The notes under the pieces were generated by a model. That model saw nothing but the letters and a program-made list of their open reading frames with translations. It ran no database searches and had not been told where the DNA came from. The position numbers and the translations under genes are program-made. A stretch of 64,000 nucleotides of DNA from positions 24,392 to 88,391 of the forward strand of contig NZ_QVTD01000021.1 of assembly GCF_003429105.1 (NCBI RefSeq), given 5' to 3'. Source of the stretch: Peribacillus glennii (GTDB lineage: Bacteria; Bacillota; Bacilli; Bacillales; DSM-1321). Positions within the stretch are counted from its first letter, which is position 1. Each line of letters begins with the position of its first letter. Below, one piece after another: positions 63,776 through 64,000 of this stretch.

Positions 63776-63958
63776 ATAAAATGTGAAAGTATGGTGAACA
63801 ACAACAATTTATTAACATTCATCATGCCTTTGAAATATAGATTCTGAGTTGACCATGGTTGGATACAAAACAAATATCCCCGCAACACTTTTATTCAGGA
63901 ATAGGTACATGTTCCTTTATACCTCCATCTTCTTCATTAATCAAAAGAGGGCGGGATT

Positions 63959-64000
63959 ATGAATGTATTAGTCTTTCTGGCAGCGATTTTAGGTATCTTG
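63959..64000 (+). CDS. 5' end of a membrane protein gene, cut by the window edge
   Basis: AGAGGGCGGG lies 7 nt before ATG 63959. The 14 visible codons (MNVLVFLAAILGIL) are hydrophobic, as at the start of a nucleoside (NupC-type) or other transporter. Identity cannot be settled. Confidence 0.45.
   Translation, partial: MNVLVFLAAILGIL

Overview
The window looks like a chromosome segment of a low-GC, spore-forming member of the Bacillaceae. The reasons are strong AGGAGG-type ribosome sites, frequent TTG/GTG starts, a SigH-type sporulation sigma factor, a CotA-type laccase, and close relatives of Bacillus subtilis YcnK/J/I, YqxD, YlmB-ThiXYZ and YfmS. The genus cannot be fixed from sequence alone. 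No rRNA, tRNA or CRISPR array was seen.

Layout. 0-34 kb: mostly plus-strand housekeeping and metabolic genes. These are an amino-acid permease end, a LysE exporter, an alcohol dehydrogenase behind a structured leader, glutaminase, a patch of decayed genes (5.5-7.4 kb), nuclease and phosphodiesterase genes, an Fpg-like protein, an orphan SigH-like sigma factor, PLP and redox enzymes, a SNF2 helicase, methionine aminopeptidase, and a thiamin-salvage operon (ylmB-thiZ-thiX-thiY) under a TPP riboswitch at 29.9 kb. 34.3 kb: a near-perfect match to the B. subtilis dif site. Gene polarity switches here from mainly plus to mainly minus, so the window probably spans the replication terminus. 34.4-39.1 kb: a patch bracketed by two 31-bp direct repeats, holding a truncated tyrosine recombinase joined tail to tail with a truncated NERD gene, then YqxD and a chemotaxis receptor. 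39-43.5 kb: decayed secreted-protein and flavoprotein genes, an MFS transporter and an HNH nuclease.

43.6-60.8 kb is the most unusual part. At least 13 complete and about 8 partial copies of a 70-100 bp imperfect inverted repeat lie one per gene boundary, all in the same orientation. Each has outer arms CTAAC...GTTAG and a variable centre that usually forms a minus-strand intrinsic terminator. The intervals mostly carry one small, functionally unrelated gene each (VOC, GNAT, nuclease, PhzF, cupin, isochorismatase, DUF1835, PadR/DUF1048 and others), several of them decayed. A complete tyrosine recombinase gene lies inside the array and is followed 3 nt later by one of the repeats. This resembles an integron gene-cassette array with attC-like sites in a Gram-positive chromosome. 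It is an inference that needs testing. The array ends at the ycnK-ycnJ-ycnI copper operon (60.8-63.7 kb).
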